A stretch of 64,000 nt of DNA from Synchiropus splendidus (GCF_027744825.2 NC_071334.1:7324437-7388436); one strand, 5' to 3'; counted from the first letter of the stretch, positions 45,920 through 59,479 are shown. Numbers and translations: made by a program. Notes: a model not told the origin generated them from the sequence alone.

Positions 45920-47502
45920 CCCACATACAAAAGTATGGGGAATATAAGGGGACAAAATGCTTTATTGAGGCATTTTATTGAAAGAATGCTTCAATAAATA
46001 GTACATAAATACATAAACATTTTGATTAAATTAAAAAAGAATGTGGGTGAAATAGAAATCCTAAAAATTGCTTACTTGGCAAAAGAGATAAATATACATG
46101 TGCAAAGAATACTAAGATATTGTCTATTGTATTAACTTTCTTTTCTTTTTTTTTTTTTTTACAAAAAATATAATAAGTATTATCAGTCATTTAAAACAAG
46201 CTTGGTTTATTAATTAATTTATTTTTCATGTCATGGTGAAGAACAGATTTGAGGTCCGACACAGTGGATTTTCTGGACATTGATGGATGTCGATGTGGAG
46301 AACTCCAGTGACCCCAGACAGGTGAATGAACTGTACTCAGACGGAGACACGTTATTACTGTTATTGTAGCTCAGGCAGAGGAAGTTCTAATCAAAACAGG
46401 AGCCGACCCACTGTAACAGGGTTCCCCTCCAGCGCAGCATCATGGGACACAGGCAAGTCCCCCTGGGTCTGGCAAAATCATATTTCAATATTCAACAGTG
46501 AATGAAATACGGTGGAAACTGCTTGACAATTTACACAATTTATCAATTTAATCACAATTAAATTTAATAAAAAAAGGAAAAAGACTATCTAATACATTTT
46601 TATTAGGTTTTTATTAACATAACTAATTTTTTTCTTTAATTATTGTACTGTTTTGAAAATACATTTTTAACTTTCGCTGTTCTACGTTGACTGTAAAATA
46701 AAAACTTTTTTTTTAATTCAACTTGTTAAACAGTATGCAACACTGAAGACATAAAAGTCTGTTGTTAAATGTGTGGCTCAGGACTAGGGATGTAGCTGTC
46801 ACATTTTTCTTGGTCTCACTTTTTTTTCTTTTTATTAATGAATGCATTCATGCTGGGGTTTTTTTTCTGTGCAAAGATGTCTCTCCTGTCATCAGCTTCA
46901 ATAAGTGGTTAAGTCTGCCGATAGCAAGGCTGCATGGAAAGGAATAGTTGGCGGGTCATTTTAGTAGCTTTGACTTGTACAACTGTGAGACTGTGGTGCT
47001 GAAAGGCGGCGAGAAGCTGAGACAAATCACTGAGGAAAGTGATCAGGCAACTCTGGGGACGGCGATGGAGTGAGATCATGAGAGTTTGATAAAGCAGACA
47101 CACTGATTTGGGGGGGGGGAGTCATTGGTGAACAGAACTTGAGCCAGGTTCAGGAAGAGGTCCGGCTGCTGTGGGCTGATATGTGTGCGGAGGAAGCGTG
47201 GGGGCAGGAGTGGGTCGGGAGTCAGGAAGAAGGCCCACGGAGATGTTGGAGGAGGGGGAGGAGGGCTTTTGGCTTCTGTCTGATTCCAAGCGCGGTGGCA
47301 CAGCGGCCGGGTTTCCAGAGGAGCGGACTGGAGCAGGAAGACGTCCAGAGGAAGCCACAGCTCAGACATTTGCTTACATGCAAAACAGAAGATCATTCGT
47401 CTTCGTTGACGGTTGATGAGGCAGATGAGAGGGTCATGGGAGCTTGGATCTTGTTATGTCGAGTGCACAGATGTTTTGGTGGAGCGGTGCTCGAAGCAGA
47501 TA

Positions 47503-47768
47503 AACCAACCCATCCACGGCGTCATATATCGACATAGGGAAAGTGGACTTTTGCGTCCTATACTGACGACAAAGCCAGCCTAGCATTGCATGTTCAAATA
47601 AAGGTTGGGGTTGGGTAAACCATGGGATGGCGCTCCATTCATCCTAAAGGTAACACCTATGCATCAACATGCAACGCTGAAGGCTGCATTTGTTGTCAGT
47701 AAAGGATGCAAATTTCCCAGTGTCAATATACTGTATGATGCTATGGCATTGAGTATGGGTTGGGAAAA
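47503..47768. mobile_element. Foldback element of the CCAACCCAT family
   Basis: The left arm begins AAACCAACCCATCCACGGC and includes GGACTTTTGCGTCCTATACT. The right arm ends with GAGTATGGGTTGG and carries GCTGCATTTGTTGTCAGTA, the reverse-complement version of the same arm. Related sequence occurs near 34475-34830 and 44925-45360. It is non-coding. Confidence 0.6.
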
Positions 47769-50700
47769 ATGTTGGACAACTGGACCAGCCAAATAACAGA
47801 CTAATAGATGATACCCCGGTTGAAGGGCATTGAGAAAACAGAGAAAAATGTATAATCTGTTTGATACTGGTGGTCAGAGGATCCCTAAAATTGCTCCTCT
47901 GTAAACAAGTCACAAGCCCGTGTCATGGTGCAGTTTGGGGAACGTTTCTCAGATCAGACACAAAAATACATGTGGGTGGAACTACATTATTTTGTCAAGG
48001 AGGAAGAGGAAAGAAGACAGACTGAGCTCTAGAAGGGGCACTTTTCTTACGCTGGGAAATGGGGCTGCTACTCAAGCACCAATCGGGGTCTGTCCCTGAC
48101 CCATATAATCAACCAATGGTGGTGAGTGGCTGGGTTCAAGAAGTTTGAATGAATTTTGCAATCTTTGGGTGTCACATGGTCCATGTCAATGGCTGAGTCT
48201 GAACATGGGCTCATGTTCAGTTTCACTGGTGCCGTTGCTGTGTACATGTTGCATAAAATTTGGTCATCGCTCTCCCCTCAAGACTTTTCTGGGGTAACGC
48301 TGAGGTGATCCCAGGACAACTGAGGAACATCTACGGTGTTCAGGATCCACCTAGCTGCCCAAGATTCTTCACTAGGGAGGTCACCCGATGACATCTCAAG
48401 AGGCCCCCGCCACCACAAATGGCTTCTCTTGGGTCCAACTCCACAAACATGAAGTGATCATATGTTGAATACACCATTGACAGGCAGTCATAATGTTGTG
48501 GCGGATCAATGGCCATGCCATTGACAGCTAACACTGCACTTTGAGCGAAAGGAAAACAAAGTGCAGAGGAGCTCCATCTGACTGAGGGTTGACCCAAAAA
48601 CGGCGCCGCTGGTGGAACTCCCAGCGAGGAATGTAACTCCACACCGACCAACAGTCCGGAAACTATTATGTTTGATTAAATTAGAAGGGTTGTAAATGAC
48701 CTCAAACCAAATCTGGGTCCAGGGAGGAGAGAAGGAAGCGCAGAAAAAGACGATGGGCTTTTCTTTATCGAGGGCAGAGACTCTATTTTGCTTGATTAAT
48801 GGGATTAGAAAGCATGAGTGGAGGGTGATTCACCTCGATTACACACTGTAATAGAAATGTTCATATTTCTAGACAGTCAGATGAGTTAAGTTCCTGTTCT
48901 TATTCAATTATTGGTGGGTTTCTCTCCGATCCAACGTAAATATGGCTTACAGCTTGAGGCCCACAGCTGAAGGAGTGAACCAGAAGTGGAGGCTTTGGCT
49001 TTCATTTCTGAACTCAAGCAGCGCATTTGAGAATTTCCAACTGATGCAGAGCATCTCTCCGCTGATAGCAGAGCTAGCTTGAAGCTCATGAACATGCAAA
49101 TACAACATCATTGATGCTGTGTGTGGAAGAGCTATTCATATAAGCCGTCATGGTAAGATGGAGTCGATGTTTTGGCTGCGATGTCACATCACGGCGCTGC
49201 TTCTATTACGTCTGCATCTGTGCTGGCAGAAGTGCACGGCTCACTGAACTCATTTCCTGAACACATATGTACTCACTGAGCATGTAAAGCTTTTACACTT
49301 AGCCGTTTTTCATTGCATTGTCGCTTCTGTTGGTGCCTAATGGTCACATTTTGTTTGTGACCGTCTCTTCCTTAACAAGAGCGAGAGTCCATTGTTCAGG
49401 TGCCGCTGGACACGTGTTGTTATTTCCTCCGGTCTTCAGGGACCGAGCTTCCCCGTCCTCCGTACAGATGTGGCCGTGGCCTCGGCTTCTCTCCGAGGGC
49501 AAGTGGTAAACATCAGATGTGGGGGAAGCCCCCCTGTCTGGATCCAAACTCCTCACTGACCCGACCTTGAGTTCTGAACTTCTTACTGAAGAAGCTCGCA
49601 CAGCACTTTCGTCTTGGTTGCTAATCTGCGGCCCTCTCTGTGTTGTGATGTGGTTTAACCCAACAACATTAGTTTCCTCTGTCAATTCCCAGGGCAGCGT
49701 TTTCAATGTTCCACCAAACAATCCACACAGCAGATGAGTCAGCGGACGCGTGACTCGACCCGTGAGCCGACCAAGAATGTCAATCACTTTCTCAACAGTG
49801 CCCCAACAAATATAAGAGAGGATGGCCAGCCGGACCTTGACCTTAACTATGCTCAGACCTGTGATTCACACAAACGCAGATGGAGGTTGAACAGCTTCAG
49901 ATGTTCTTCAGAAATGTCTGTCTATTCCTGATAATATCGAGGTTACTTGTTCTTGAAGACAGCATGAAAGTATGTCTTGACTCAGGCTGAACCAGATGGA
50001 GTCGGAGTGAAGTGATAAACCTGGGAAACAGTGGATAGCGAGCTCTCTAGTGCCACCTAGCTCCATAGAATTTCTCATGTTTTGTCATTGAAAGATTTGC
50101 TGAACATAAACATGTAGATTGGAATTGATGTGATCAGCAACACCAATCTGCGACACCAATCTAAGTCTACTGTTGACTGAGTCCACTTTGAGGTGGCTTG
50201 GAAGCCAATCTGGATCTTCTGTGTTGGTTCACCCTGCTCTTGTAGAGATTCCTCTGAACATTGTGAGATGTCTGTTAGAGTGTCTGTCCATGTGATGGAC
50301 TACAGTTCTGTCCTGAATGGCCTTTGACCTGCCAACATTTGGGTTTTGAGCTTCAGAATCTGTTATATAAAATGACTGGTATCGCTCTGCTGCCTGCCCG
50401 AAGACCTGCTGCTGAATCGTCCAGGCTGGTGGAGAGTGAAGGGAGGAGAAGAGGAGATACATGGATGCGTGTCCAGGAAGCAGCTCTATTGTTTTCAGGG
50501 TCACTTTGCGTTTCCTTACTGAGGTCCTCCCTATCGGCGGAGCCACCAAAAACAACATGTCACTGCTGACTCTTCTGGATGAAGGTTTGGGCTGTGGAGG
50601 TGAGGAGTGGCACCTGGGAGGCACCTGAGCTCACCAACCACTACAGACCCACATTAGACTCCGAATAAACCGACTAGACTGATGAAACACGCAAGTCAGA

Positions 50701-52392
50701 CCAGACTTCCTCATTAGGGTTTGGGCGGGGAGGAGGGGTGGAGGCCGGCGGCCAGCACACCTCAGCTAACCATTAACCTGAGAGAGCGACAACAGGGCAC
50801 ACCTCTCTCAACCTTTGCACCACAAACAGACTCAGATGAGGTTAATGTGAAACATGAGAAGCCACAGCAAACTGGAGCAGAGCAGCGGCCAGGTAAGCCA
50901 CTAAAGCAGATGATCTTAGCTGAAACTGAAAACACACCACTCGATACTGCACTTGTCAGTATACGTTAAGACGTAATCGTGAGAATGGAAAGTATATGAC
51001 GTTATTTCACAACATAAATAAACATAGAACTCACAGGTCTCCTAACTAAAATCAACTCTAAGAAAAAAAGAGAACAAAACCAAACCTATAGCAACTTGTA
51101 GCCATCTATGTGAGGTTTTCAGAATGGTTTGTCACCTAATGACTCAAAGTCTTGTCTTTTTGAGAAAATCGGAATAATCTATTTTTTTGCTCTATTTTCT
51201 TATCATTATCATCAATCACAAATCAATTTTGACATTTTTTTCTAGGGTTTTAAAAGGTGTAGAATTCATGTTTGCCATTTCCAAAGGACCATGAGGTAGG
51301 CAAACCCTCCATTTTTTAAAGACTATGCCCAGTAGGCCAGATCTCTACTCTAATAATTCTTGTACAAATAAGTAAGAAATTCTCTAAATAATAATTCTAT
51401 AGATGACGAGCTGCATTTTCTGCCACTGCAGCCTCCTTGAAATGTGGCATGAGTGTGACCGCAAAAGCTCATCTGCTCTGCGGTCATGTTGTTGAGTTCC
51501 TAGAGCACAATCATCATGGCCAAAGGCAGGAAAGAGGTCTTGGGTTTTGGTCTGAGCAGGCGTCTGAGCAAGTGCGCTCAGACTCTGAAAAATGATTTTG
51601 CATTGCTAGATGCTACAAGAGGGACCTTGACCACCCAGAATACAGGTCAAAAACAAAGGTTACAGTTGCTATAGGTTTGGTTTTGTCTGCTTTTTTCTGA
51701 GTGTTGATTGTAGTTAAGGAGACCTGACTCATATTAATTGTGTCTTAAAATATGTTTGCTGCTGAGGAGTAAAAAAAATCTAAAGAATAAGATCCTTTTA
51801 CCTATTATTAATCTTTGTTGTTGTATTTTCTTCTTATCTGGGAATAGTCTTCCCTAGTCCAGATCCAGTTGAGTCTTATTTTAGTCTTCAAAAGAGCACG
51901 TTGATGATGTCACAGAATCATCACTAGGTAGGAAAATGAGGTCCTCCATCTTGATGTGCTGGGAGTGATTTAAAGACACAGACTGTGGTTACATACAGAG
52001 ACCCGCCGACTAAGACAACAGCTTGAAGAACCCACGAGTCGGTCATGTGCGTCATGTTCGATACGCCGTGGAGAGAAAACCTGGTTAGCGATGAGCCATT
52101 TCAGACTGTTAGACTGAACTCTGTAGACAGTGACGGTGCTGACACATCAATTAGTTTTACTTCGGAGGTCCAGAATCACTGCGTCACAGCGATGGTTCAA
52201 CACTGCCCCGTCATGGAGATGTCACTGTATTAAACTCACACATTTCTGAATCAACCTTAATATTCAGGACACTTGGTTGTCTTTGTGCCACAAGAATGAT
52301 AGATACAGAGTCACAGTTTTGATCACTGGCGTGTTTGGAAATGTGTTTTATGTTGAACCTATTGAAAAAAAAAATTTTTAAAGTTTTTGAAG

Positions 52393-52394
<2 letters not shown>

Positions 52395-52459
<65 letters not shown>
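52395..52459. repeat. TA microsatellite
   Basis: About 32 uninterrupted AT dinucleotides, ending some 50 bp before the 3' end of the first tRNA-Glu gene. Confidence 0.95.
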
Positions 52460-52461
<2 letters not shown>

Positions 52462-52484
52462 CGATGTCTGTTACTTGTCCAAGA

Positions 52485-52810
52485 GAGGGAAAAAAATTCT
52501 ATAAAAGTAGTTCCCTGACCGGGAATCGAACCCGGGCCGCGGCGGTGAGAGCGCCGAATCCTAACCACTAGACCACCAGGGATCGCATGCTGGGATTCCT
52601 TTTCTATTTTGCCGACATGTTATTTTTGCGTCAGTAGGTTGCGCTCAAACATTGGATGATTTTTTTCCATCTCGCATCGACCGGTCATTCTTTCATTAAA
52701 ATTATTTACCTGTTGCCACGGAGTCTCGTTCCGCTTTATTCGTGCGGCGTTGCCTGGCGGACAGTCGAAGTCGTCCGTCGAATTAATTCGACGCCAAAAC
52801 CAGACTTTTT
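52485..52810 (-). repeat. Tandem segmental duplication carrying tRNA-Glu, unit 1
   Basis: The match to unit 2 (53920-54345) extends beyond the tRNA on both sides. Past the 3' end both have AGAGAGGGAAAAA. On the 5' side both have TTTTGCCGACA, GTCATTCTTTC, ATTCGTGCGGCGTTG and TTAATTCGACGCCAAAACCAG, in the same order. Spacing differs by indels of up to about 90 bp. Confidence 0.85.
52511..52582 (-). tRNA. tRNA-Glu (anticodon CTC), copy 1
   Basis: On the minus strand the 72-base sequence starts TCCCTGGTGGTCTAGTGG (A box) and ends with the B box GGTTCGATTCC and CCGGTCAGGGAA. The acceptor stem TCCCTG/CAGGGA pairs, the discriminator is A, and the anticodon arm CGGCG-CTCTCAC-CGCCG places CTC at positions 34-36. 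TTTT occurs a few bases past the 3' end and acts as a Pol III terminator. No intron. Confidence 0.97.
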
Positions 52811-53919
52811 TTCCCGGTTTTTTTTTAATTTTATTTTGAAGATACAGACTAAAAAAAGCTTAAGTCTAAAAACTCAGACATGCAGAGGACTGAAGGGGAT
52901 GTACAGACTACTGTATATATTACTGACAGCTCTGTCACCACATCCTCCAGCGAGACAACAAACCAGCAGGTGCTGCATCATAAATCTTGAATTCACTGCC
53001 GTCCTTTGTGACGCAGCTTGTGTAACATGCTGCTCTATTTGCTTCATTTACAGGAGTCGGCTGTGGCTCATTGTGCATTGACAGACGGGGAAAAAAAACC
53101 AACACAAAGTAGAGCACTGATCACTCAGCCTTTAATGCTTTAGTTCTAAACTACATTAATGATTAATGATCATGTTCACAGACAGAGGCTCTGTCTTTAG
53201 TTTTTGTCTTTCGTAAGCTGGCTGAATACCAGCTTATATACCTCTTCAGTACCATCATGTGCCAGGCTTCTTCTATTTAGGATACTGAGATTGTCATTGG
53301 GAGGGACTCGACAGGTCAAGATCAGAAAAGAGTATTTTGTGGAGAGGAGAGACGCGGAAGACAGGTGCAGATACAGCAAACCCAAAGAAGAGTGCAAAAA
53401 ATATCATTGATCGACACACTGTGTGCTTAAGTTCACAAGCAGTTTGGAAAGAGATCAGCAGATGAAACACCTTCAAAATGTTGGTAAATGTTATGTCTAC
53501 AGTAAACAGTTACGACATCACAGAGATTGACATAAAGACCCAAAGAAGACTGTAGCGTTTGGAGCACATAATTTTTATTTTCTCAAATGTCGAAAACACT
53601 TGTTGATGTCAATAGTTCAGCATCATTGTGTCTTCATTGTGATTCATTAATGGGACTGTAAATAGATTAAAACTGCTGCTGAGTCATCATTACAAAACTA
53701 TTCTGTAGAGCAAGCGATATATATATTTTTTTTAATTAATAAATTGAGCTACGAGAAGGACAAAAAAAAGATGAGACTCAACCATCCAAACAAAAAAGCA
53801 AAGGAGGTACTGTGGTGGCAAGTAGCATCTAGATCACTGAACAACAAATGTTGCATGTACAGTATTTCATTCATGCCTTAATGTGTATATATAGATGAGA
53901 TGTCCTTTAATTTGTCCCA

Positions 53920-54345
53920 GAGAGGGAAAAATTCAAGACGCAAAAGATGTTCCCTGACCGGGAATCGAACCCGGGCCGCGGCGGTGAGAGCGCCGAATCC
54001 TAACCACTAGACCACCAGGGAGCGCATGGTGGCTCCTTCCAGTTTTGCCGACAGGTCATTTTTGCGACAGAACTTTTCCCCTCCAGCATCGACTAGTCAT
54101 TCTTTCTTTAAAATTGTTTTTTTTACCTGACTCTTGTGATCCGTGTTTCGCTGTATTCGTGCGGCGTTGGCGTTAAAGTCGTGTTTTCACGTGGATGTTC
54201 GCGTTCAGATGGTGTTTTAGCAGCTACAAAGTGCGCATGCACCTTTCGATCAGAAAGTAAATGTTTCTCCCAATAATCGTTTTTCGTCTTGTGTCCCACT
54301 GAAACTGTCGGCCATTTAATTCGACGCCAAAACCAGATGCGGTGG
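53920..54345 (-). repeat. Tandem segmental duplication carrying tRNA-Glu, unit 2
   Basis: Direct copy of unit 1. It has gained sequence between ATTCGTGCGGCGTTG and TTAATTCGACGCCAAAACCAG relative to unit 1. Confidence 0.85.
53950..54021 (-). tRNA. tRNA-Glu (anticodon CTC), copy 2
   Basis: Identical over the mature 72 bases to the copy at 52511-52582, on the same strand 1.44 kb away. TTTT follows about four bases after the 3' end. Intact stems and internal boxes suggest a functional gene. Confidence 0.97.
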
Positions 54346-55496
54346 GTTGTGGGTCAGAGGGCGCATGCACAGTATTATAAATTAAGTTAACTTAAAAAAA
54401 GTAAATTAGCTACTTACGGTCACGTTACTGTCAAAGATTAGCGCCGTAACTTCGACAGCCTTATCAATTAATGATGAAAAAACCTGAGAGTGGGAGTTCT
54501 CAACTTCAAATCAGGGCAGAACGAGAGCAAAGAAATGAGGCCCCAAGAGGGAAGCTGAATCTCAACTGCGACATCAGAGTTTTTTTTTTTTTTTTTTCTC
54601 CCAGGCTTCGCTAGCATGACTCCTGCTGCGTGCACGCTGCTGTGCTGCTTTGTCTTTGCAACAGGAAGAGATAAAGGCAGCTAGCTCACTGTTTACTGTG
54701 AGCAGGGAGCTCTGACAGCAGGGGCCAACCTCAATCGCTGACACTGGCCCAAACCTCTGGCTGCGAGAGAATCACTGGCACCACTGAAGAAACGCTCTTA
54801 TTGTGCTGTTGAAGTTGCAGAAAACGACGCCATGAATTATTAAATAAGCGCTATGAGCGTGGTGACCAACTCCAGAGCTGGAGCTCTGAATATTTAATGT
54901 TTTACTTTTAATAATTAGTGACCCGTGTGACACAAGCACTGATTTACAGATGAGTGTTAAACTCCCACCACGTTTGTGAATAGTTGCTGAGCTGGGAGAG
55001 AAAAAAAAAAAAAAACTAGTCTGACCGCACCTCATGTCATGTAAATAAAGACGATGGTTGCAAACAGCTGGTGAGGAACACCTTCCTGGGTTCATGCTCT
55101 TTGTTTATTTAGAAACTGCTGCTCAGGGATTAAGAAAACTAAAAATATGATTTCAGATGTCCTTAACCTGCATTTGCACTGTTTCCAATGTCAGCATATA
55201 ATGTTTTTTTTATTATTATTCCTTATTTTAATTTTTTTTCTTGTCCCACTAACCAGACTTCATTGTTCACGTGGTGCATTTCTGATGTCACAGCTTCCAT
55301 CCAAGAGGTCAGGGTGCTGGTCAGAGGTTCACCATTGTAACTTAAAAAATATTTTCACTTGAAAAACTTTCAATATTGATAACAGTAAATACAGTGATTC
55401 CGAGTTGGTTTTAATAGATGGAGAGCCGTGTTCAGAGGTTTCCCGCTGAGCACAGTCTTGTGATTTATAGAGTGTTTCATCATAAGTAACTTTTAG

Positions 55497-56590
55497 AATA
55501 ATAATCATAAAACTTTATTTACACAGCACTTTTTAAAACGCTCTTCACAAAGTGCTTTACAGGCAAAGCCGAGAAGAATGTTTTCACTAGCTCGACCACA
55601 AAAGTGGACCGCTAGATCCTAATTGAGCAAGAACTAAGGGAATGCTTGGAGGATATTAGATAAAAGGGAGCCTGTAAAAGTGAGTTTTGAGCAGAGGTTT
55701 AAAGTTGGAGTGAACATGTGTTTGGGATCTCCTCTGACAGAGTGTTCCAGTGTGAAGGAGCCCAGACAGAAGAGGCTCACTCTCCTCTAGATTGAAGTCT
55801 CAACCAGCAGAGACCCAGCTGAGGATCTGAGGGTTCTGGCTTGTAGAGGGTCAGCAACTCTACAGTGCATTCAGGGGCCTGGCCAAGACCTGCTTTAAAA
55901 GGTATCAGTAAATTCCTGAAGTAGAAGTAGAACCTGCAGAGAAGCTAACACTGAACTGAGGCGCTGCCATCTGTGAAAGCCAGTTAGAAGCCTTGATGTT
56001 GAGTTCTTATCCAGCAGGGGGCGTGAGAGAGATTTCTTGTTGATGCCAGTGAAGAGAGAGTTACAGTCGCCCAAACGGGAGAATATGAAGACATGAATTA
56101 GTTGTTAGAAGTCAGCATGTGAGAGCATGGGGATTGTTTTCAATGGGGGAAACAGGACTGGACTGTTTTGCTAATATATGAGGGTCAAAGTATTTGGGCT
56201 GAGGCTGCTATAAGGAAGGCTAGGACAGTTTGGAGAGGGGAACAGTAATATTTCTGTTTTTGACTGGTTCAGCTGAAGAAAATGTTGAGTCATCCGCATG
56301 GTGACATCTTCAGGACATGCTCGGACAAAGGTGGTTATGGGTAAATTAGTGTGTCATCCGCATAGCAGTGGAAAGACACTGGTGAAAAGATGTAGCATAG
56401 ATTGAAAATTAAACAGGGCCTAAAATGGAACCTGGTGGCACACCACAGGCAAATCTCGCTGTTGATGAAAAGCAGCTCTTTCTGGTGGCTGTAGATGTCC
56501 TGTCAGAAGGAACCAGCTTCTTTGATTCCCACCCAGGAGCAAAAGGTCAACTGTGTTGAATGCTGCAGACCTTTGAGAGAAGCATGGGTG
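55497..56590 (-). mobile_element. Decayed LINE (L2/Rex-like) retrotransposon, antisense
   Basis: Read on the minus strand, 56440-56350 translates piecewise into reverse-transcriptase motifs: CGVPPGSILGPV, and, after a frame change, FHCYADDT (the catalytic YADD block). There are stops and frameshifts between them. At the lower end, AAAGCACTTTGTGAAGAGCG then AAAAAGTGCTGTGTAAATAAA and an ATT-rich tail is the usual 3' end of fish L2-type LINEs. It is a dead, 5'-truncated copy. Confidence 0.65.
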
Positions 56591-57240
56591 CCCAAAAGTG
56601 TCACAGTTTGAAGGTTACATTCGTAGCCAAAAACATTGTAGTGACGAGAGAGTGATTTTAAAGTGAGTCACAGACTCCTTATGTCATCAGCTCTCAAACA
56701 CACAATGTCACTTCTGCATTCAGACAATAGCATGCAGTTTTCTACGTCCACAACCGAAGGTTCTCCAGCACATGGGAACTTCCTGTTTGTGACACACTTT
56801 TCTTCCTGTTGTGGGTCAAGTCCTACTGAGCTCCTGACAGCTCTGACTGAATTGCTGTGATCTGTGTTTCCCAGCTCCAGTCTCCCACTTCTGAAGACAG
56901 TGAAATATTTAGGTCTTTTTACAGCTACACTCTTCTCTATTATGGACTTATAACACAGATTGCTCAAATGTTTGAGGTCTAGGCGCTTCTTTAATGAGTA
57001 AATAATGATTTATTTCTGTACTTGATGGGTGTGTAAACACTTGTTTGGCAGTTGTGGACTCATTTCTGATCTGGTTTGACTGCAGGAGGAAGGACAACGA
57101 CTCCATACTGACACCTAGTGGAGCTCAGGCAGTACTGAGCAACAGTGAAAATACTTTCTACAGATTTTTTCAAGTTATTGAACCACAAATAAGGGGCACA
57201 ATCCTATGGATTTATTGAAGAGTTAACGACAGACAAAGAA

Positions 57241-58308
57241 ATGGATGTGAATATTACACACACCACAACGACCCCTGGTTTCAACGGTCAGTACATTTCT
57301 ATTCCTGATACTTAACTCCACATTTTTAATTGTTTTGCATCTTTCTCTTTTTAAAAATGTCCCTATATAAATGAGTCATTTACCATGTTAGACTACTTTA
57401 CATTACTTCATGTCCAACTTTTTATTGACCAATCCGCGACACTCTTGTCTCCCAGCCTCCTTGACAACCCAGCAAAGGAAATCCATCTCCCACAACTGGG
57501 AGTTCCTGGTGGCAGTTCTGGCCTCGGCCATCTCCGTCTCCATCCTCATCACTCTGATGGCTAAATGTCACATGTTCCGTCGCTACCTGGCGAGCTACAG
57601 ACACACAAGGCTGAGGGAGGCAGACACCGTGAGCCAGTGTGATCAGTCAGGTTCGTGTTCTAAACCTATATATTTTTAAAGTTCTTGTCCTGCATAAATG
57701 ACGCCAAATATGAACGTCCAATAACCATGACCTTTTCCAATTATAATTTCTTAGTTTTTTTTTTCTGGTTTTCCTGTGTGTGATTATGGAGATAGATTTT
57801 TTATTTTTTTTTATCTCGAAAACATGTTTTTATGAGTCATCATTTTACCTTAAATAAAAACATTTTTGTCTGTACTATAGAAAACTGCTGTCGTGTACCA
57901 TATAGTTTAACTTTAATAGAAATTCTTTTAATAACACTTCCTGTTGTTTTTGCCATAATAAAATACAGTGTTACCATTAAACACATGCTTCACTCGCTAA
58001 CCACTGGGGGGAAACATAGCAAATACAACAGGCAAAATGGCACAGTTCTTTTCTCCTATGAAGACATCTCTGGAATGACTCACACTCTATTGTAACTTAT
58101 AGGTCTGGAGGTGGAGTTTTCCGTGAGCAGAGGACAAGTCATCGACCCTCACCACACCCACGTTGGAGAGGAGGACGATGACGGCTTTATCGAGGACAAC
58201 TACATCCCGGCCAGTGAGAGGGCTCGGGCGGAGAGAGCGGCCGAAAAAATGGAGGACTCTGAAGACACTGAGGAGGAGATGGAAGAGATTGAGTTCAGCA
58301 TCACTTAG
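57241..58308 (+). CDS. TEMP, type III endosome membrane protein (C1orf210 homologue), 3 exons, 148 aa
   Basis: Exons 57241-57286, 57456-57650 and 58103-58308 join in phase (1 and 1) into 447 nt. The short N-terminus has two N-glycosylation sequons (NIT and NAS, the latter across the first junction), followed by a membrane segment (FLVAVLASAISVSILITLM). Next comes AKCHMFRRYLASYRHTRL, nearly matching AKCHLCRRYHASYRH of human C1orf210, and the acidic block DDDGFIEDNYI, shared exactly with the human protein. The tail is Glu-rich. Human TEMP is a small single-pass endosomal protein; its function is little known. The gene is divergent from tie1, as in human. The fish tail is longer than the human one. 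A possible alternative last exon lies in intron 2. Confidence 0.9.
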
Positions 58309-58740
58309 ATGGACATGAATCTGAATACCACCTGCACCACTCCATTGTTCTGATGCAAAAGTGAAGTAGAGTTCATCCTATTTTGTTGAAATGATTTCAT
58401 TCATCTGACTGGCCTCAGTGTTCCTCATGTCAACTGAAGAAAACGTCTTTATGATTGAATGTCTGGACCTCTTTGCTTTTGCTGCTGCCTCCTTGACTTA
58501 CCCTTTTACTGAACTGAATCTTGATCGTACTACTTGATCGTAGTCCAAAACGAGTGCAGTTTGTGTTCTTTTTTTATTTTCTTAACTTTATACATGTAGA
58601 AATTAAGACTGGACTACTTGGAATGTCTGATTTAAAAAATAAACCCATAATAATATGTAAATTTAAAACAAAAATGTGAAATACAAGGTGAAATGTGTCA
58701 TGGTGTCGGCATATTGTTTTAATAAAACACTGTTTTTCTG
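58309..58740 (+). other. temp 3' untranslated region
   Basis: Two AATAAA signals follow the stop, at 58638-58643 and 58721-58726; the second is followed by a T/GT-rich stretch, so the transcript probably ends near 58740. Confidence 0.6.
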
Positions 58741-59479
58741 GTTTTACTTTGCTTTCACTTGTTTCTCAGATCCAAATGTCCTCAACCCTGTGGGGGGTGG
58801 AGGTCTTTGCTAGGTTGCTGCCCCCTTGACTCTCGTGACATCAAAAAAGAGGCTGTCTAAGAGGACTTCAGATGCTGACTCTCCTCCTTCTGGTGGCTGT
58901 GAGTGGGTTGACACCTGCAGGGATACACACAGGCGAAAACTGTGCATGGAGTTTTTTTTCATGTAAATAAAACACAAATTCTGGGATCCATATGAAGAAA
59001 AGGCAACAGCGACATGGTTGCTGCGTGGTCTCTAAGCTCAAATGCAAATACTCAAGAGGAAATAAGACGGAAATAAGATATGAAATGAAAGCAAGCGACA
59101 CTTTGCTGTCAGTGCCGTCCAAAGTTCATCTCTGCTGCTGTTTCAGATCAGGTTGAAGCTGTCCTCCACAGTAACAGTGTTGCTGAGAACTGGTGCAATG
59201 CTATCGTCCATGTTTGTAGTTCTTGTTGTTCTTTTGATGTAAACAGAGTATGTTTCAAACAAGTTTGAATTTTAACTTCATTTACTTGAATTACTGAACT
59301 TACAAACATTAAAATGTTACTACTACTACTATGGTGGAAAAGCGTAATAAGGCTTTAAGACCACAGAAGAGTCATTAGTAAAACACACACATTATAATAA
59401 TATGCCTAAATTTTTTTTAAACATGTGGAAACCAATTCAACAGTCAAAAAAGATGCTTAAATCGTAAATAAAACATAAA

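Larger units (their letters stand above)
36501..57240. other. Gene-poor spacer between tie1 and temp
   Basis: About 20.7 kb with no protein gene I can support. It contains microsatellites, a 28-bp minisatellite, foldback repeats, a GTATAC-rich repeat, a decayed LINE and two tRNA-Glu genes, described separately. The longest open frames (38267-38782 plus, 42837-43250 plus) have no recognised homology and no convincing splice context. Confidence 0.6.

Noticed and set aside
52656..53081. A 141-codon plus-strand frame next to the first tRNA gene
   Set aside because: It runs through duplicated non-coding flank and is not open in the second duplicated unit.
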